Origin: Elusimicrobia bacterium CG1_02_56_21
GTDB lineage: Bacteria > Elusimicrobiota > Elusimicrobia > Elusimicrobiales > UBA9959
Length of the DNA stretch: 64,000 nucleotides
Direction: 5' to 3'
NCBI GenBank assembly: GCA_001871115.1
Contig: MNUR01000008.1
Coordinates: 20,080-84,079, forward strand
Shown here: positions 63,055 through 64,000 of the stretch, piece by piece
How positions within the stretch are numbered: the stretch's first letter is position 1
Layout: every line of letters starts with the position of its first letter
Notes under the pieces: model-generated
Database searches by the model: none
Told to the model about the DNA's origin: nothing
Seen by the model: the letters and a program-made list of their open reading frames with translations, nothing else
Translations under genes and position numbers: made by a program

Positions 63055-63525
63055 TTATTTCTTGCGCGCGGCTTTGGCCGGTTTAGGGGCCGGCTCTTCA
63101 TGCCAGCCGGCGTCTGCCACATGCTCGCCCGGGGCGTGCTCCGCGGGGCCGGGGGCGGGCTCTTCCTGGCTATCAGGTTTCTCGCCCATAAATTCTATCC
63201 CGTCCACATACACCAGCAGCTTTGAATGGTGCTTGCCGTCCTCTTTGCCGTTCCATTGCTCCAGGACCAAATGACCCTCAACGTAAACCTGCCGCCCCTT
63301 ATGCAGCTTGGCGGCCAGGTCGGCCAGTTTGCGCCCGTGGTCGTGGTTATAGGCCTTCATGTTCAGCCAGACCGGAGTTTCTTCCCATTCCCCTGTCTGC
63401 GCGTTCTTGCGCTGGTTATGCACGGCAAAGCCCAAGTTGGCCACCTTGCCCCCGCTCTTGAACTCCGTCACTTCCGGGTCCCGCGTCAGCCGCCCTATCA
63501 GCATTACTTTATTTAAGTTCCCCAT
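63055..63525 (-). CDS. SSB paralogue with basic tail
   Basis: A 156-residue SSB homologue. The OB fold (~1-110) is very similar to the SSB at 52016. The C-terminal ~45 residues differ: a Glu/Pro/His-rich linker ends in KPAKAARKK, so the acidic DDxPF-type tip is missing and replaced by basic residues. It may bind ssDNA without recruiting the usual partners, or serve in repair or DNA uptake. AGGGGG precedes the ATG. The promoter carries the CCCGACA-type palindrome. Confidence 0.92.
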   Translation of the reverse strand: MGNLNKVMLIGRLTRDPEVTEFKSGGKVANLGFAVHNQRKNAQTGEWEETPVWLNMKAYNHDHGRKLADLAAKLHKGRQVYVEGHLVLEQWNGKEDGKHHSKLLVYVDGIEFMGEKPDSQEEPAPGPAEHAPGEHVADAGWHEEPAPKPAKAARKK

Positions 63526-63564
63526 ATTACCCCCTTACCGATTTTTTATTCCATCCGCACAAAT

Positions 63565-63599
63565 AGCATAGCAGGCGAACCCGACAAGGGCTTGTCGGG
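63565..63599 (-). promoter_or_regulatory. Promoter with CCCGACA-type palindrome (second SSB)
   Basis: Palindrome CCCGACAAGGGCTTGTCGGG at 63580-63599, then nine bases ending CCTGC, then an extended -10 TGCTATGCT (hexamer 63565-63570) on the minus strand. The leader is about 33-40 bases. Confidence 0.65.
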
Positions 63600-63905
63600 T
63601 TATTTTTATATTTTATCGGGGTTTAATAGTGGGGAGGAAGCGGCTTATTCGGGACTATACACCTCTCCTGAGTTTCCTGAGCCGGCCTCCGGCCCGCGCC
63701 TGGCTATGCGCAGGACCCTAGGTATTTTGCAGGCGGGGCGGAGCGGCCAGCACCAGAATATCGTAAAGAAGCCCGAACCGCCCGGCGAATAATCCAGGGA
63801 ACAGGCCGACAGGCTTAAGATATAAAAATCGCAACTACGCAGGCCAGGTTTTAATTCTAATCGCGATCCCCGCGGAGTTATTGCTTAATACGATAATAGG
63901 GACCG
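63600..63905. other. Intergenic stretch without a recognisable gene
   Basis: About 300 bases with no convincing coding frame, RNA or terminator. A 66-codon frame on the plus strand starts inside the SSB operator and has no family-like sequence. A second promoter for the gene running off the right edge is not expected here, because that gene is transcribed toward this gap. Confidence 0.5.
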
Positions 63906-64000
63906 TCAGTCGCGCAGCTTGTCCAGGGCGGCTTCTTTCTGCCGGGCGAAGTCGCGGGCCTGCTCCAGAGTGACCTGCAGGAAGTGGATGGCCTGGTTGG
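63906..64000 (-). CDS. C-terminal fragment of a helical protein
   Basis: A frame enters from the right edge and stops at TGA 63906-63908. The visible 30 residues (…FLQVTLEQARDFARQKE…LRD) form a charged amphipathic helix, perhaps a coiled coil. Too short to identify. Confidence 0.5.
   Translation of the reverse strand, partial: NQAIHFLQVTLEQARDFARQKEAALDKLRD

Noticed and set aside
63592..63792. 66-codon plus-strand frame
   Set aside because: Starts with TTG inside the SSB operator, has no ribosome-binding site and no family-like sequence.

Overview
The window is about 64 kb of moderately GC-rich (by eye close to 60 %) bacterial chromosome, densely packed, with most genes on the minus strand. 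It looks like core genome of a Gram-negative anaerobe or fermenter. A heptose epimerase (LPS core), many secreted peptidases, two complete rotary ATPases, an ATP-type PEP carboxykinase, Nif-type Fe-S assembly and a bacterial SWIB protein together fit Elusimicrobiota or a related candidate phylum. That placement is inference and only moderately sure. No phage, complete insertion sequence or CRISPR array is visible.

Layout. 1-840: a gene fragment and a UbiE/MenG-like methyltransferase. 837-9507: a complete nine-gene A/V-type ATPase operon. 9681-18008: a complete F-type ATP synthase operon (atpZ, atpI, B, E, F, H, A, G, D, C) with a heptose-epimerase gene inserted between alpha and gamma. 18155-21071: a three-REC/GGDEF regulator and a secreted trypsin-like protease. 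21585-25038: SWIB protein, pckA, an aspartate aminotransferase and tRNA-Cys. 25186-31576: two PAS histidine kinases, an Rrf2 regulator with a clear operator, a ferredoxin-like protein and a MORN-like secreted protein. 31652-34956: tRNA (CAU), a repeat-rich beta protein, nifS and nifU. 35060-39728: a four-gene cassette with a PqqD-like/radical SAM/SPASM enzyme and a membrane protein that ends in eight Cys-His-x-Ala repeats. This is the best candidate for an undescribed system. 39883-51941: ACT protein, ettA, phytochelatin-synthase-like peptidase plus MFS transporter, papain-like peptidase, and a phosphoesterase/adenosine deaminase/PfkB kinase operon. After these come an AAA kinase-like protein and a secreted caspase-fold candidate. 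52016-64000: two SSB paralogues, a DEDDh exonuclease with a UDG, phosphoglucomutase, small regulators, a second trypsin-like protease, a matrixin-like peptidase and small proteins.

Non-coding signals add a second layer. Three promoters (a response regulator, the exonuclease/UDG operon, the second SSB) share a CCCGACA...TGTCGGG element at the same distance from an extended -10, which suggests a small DNA-repair regulon. Four promoters (both trypsin-like proteases, the caspase-like protein, one response regulator) share GGCC-N4-GGCC-type sites at fixed spacing from the -35. Several genes appear leaderless, with the -10 hexamer 6-8 bases before the start codon. A family of long, structured intergenic elements recurs at 5.5, 21.2 and 33.9 kb, and heptanucleotide repeats recur between genes.
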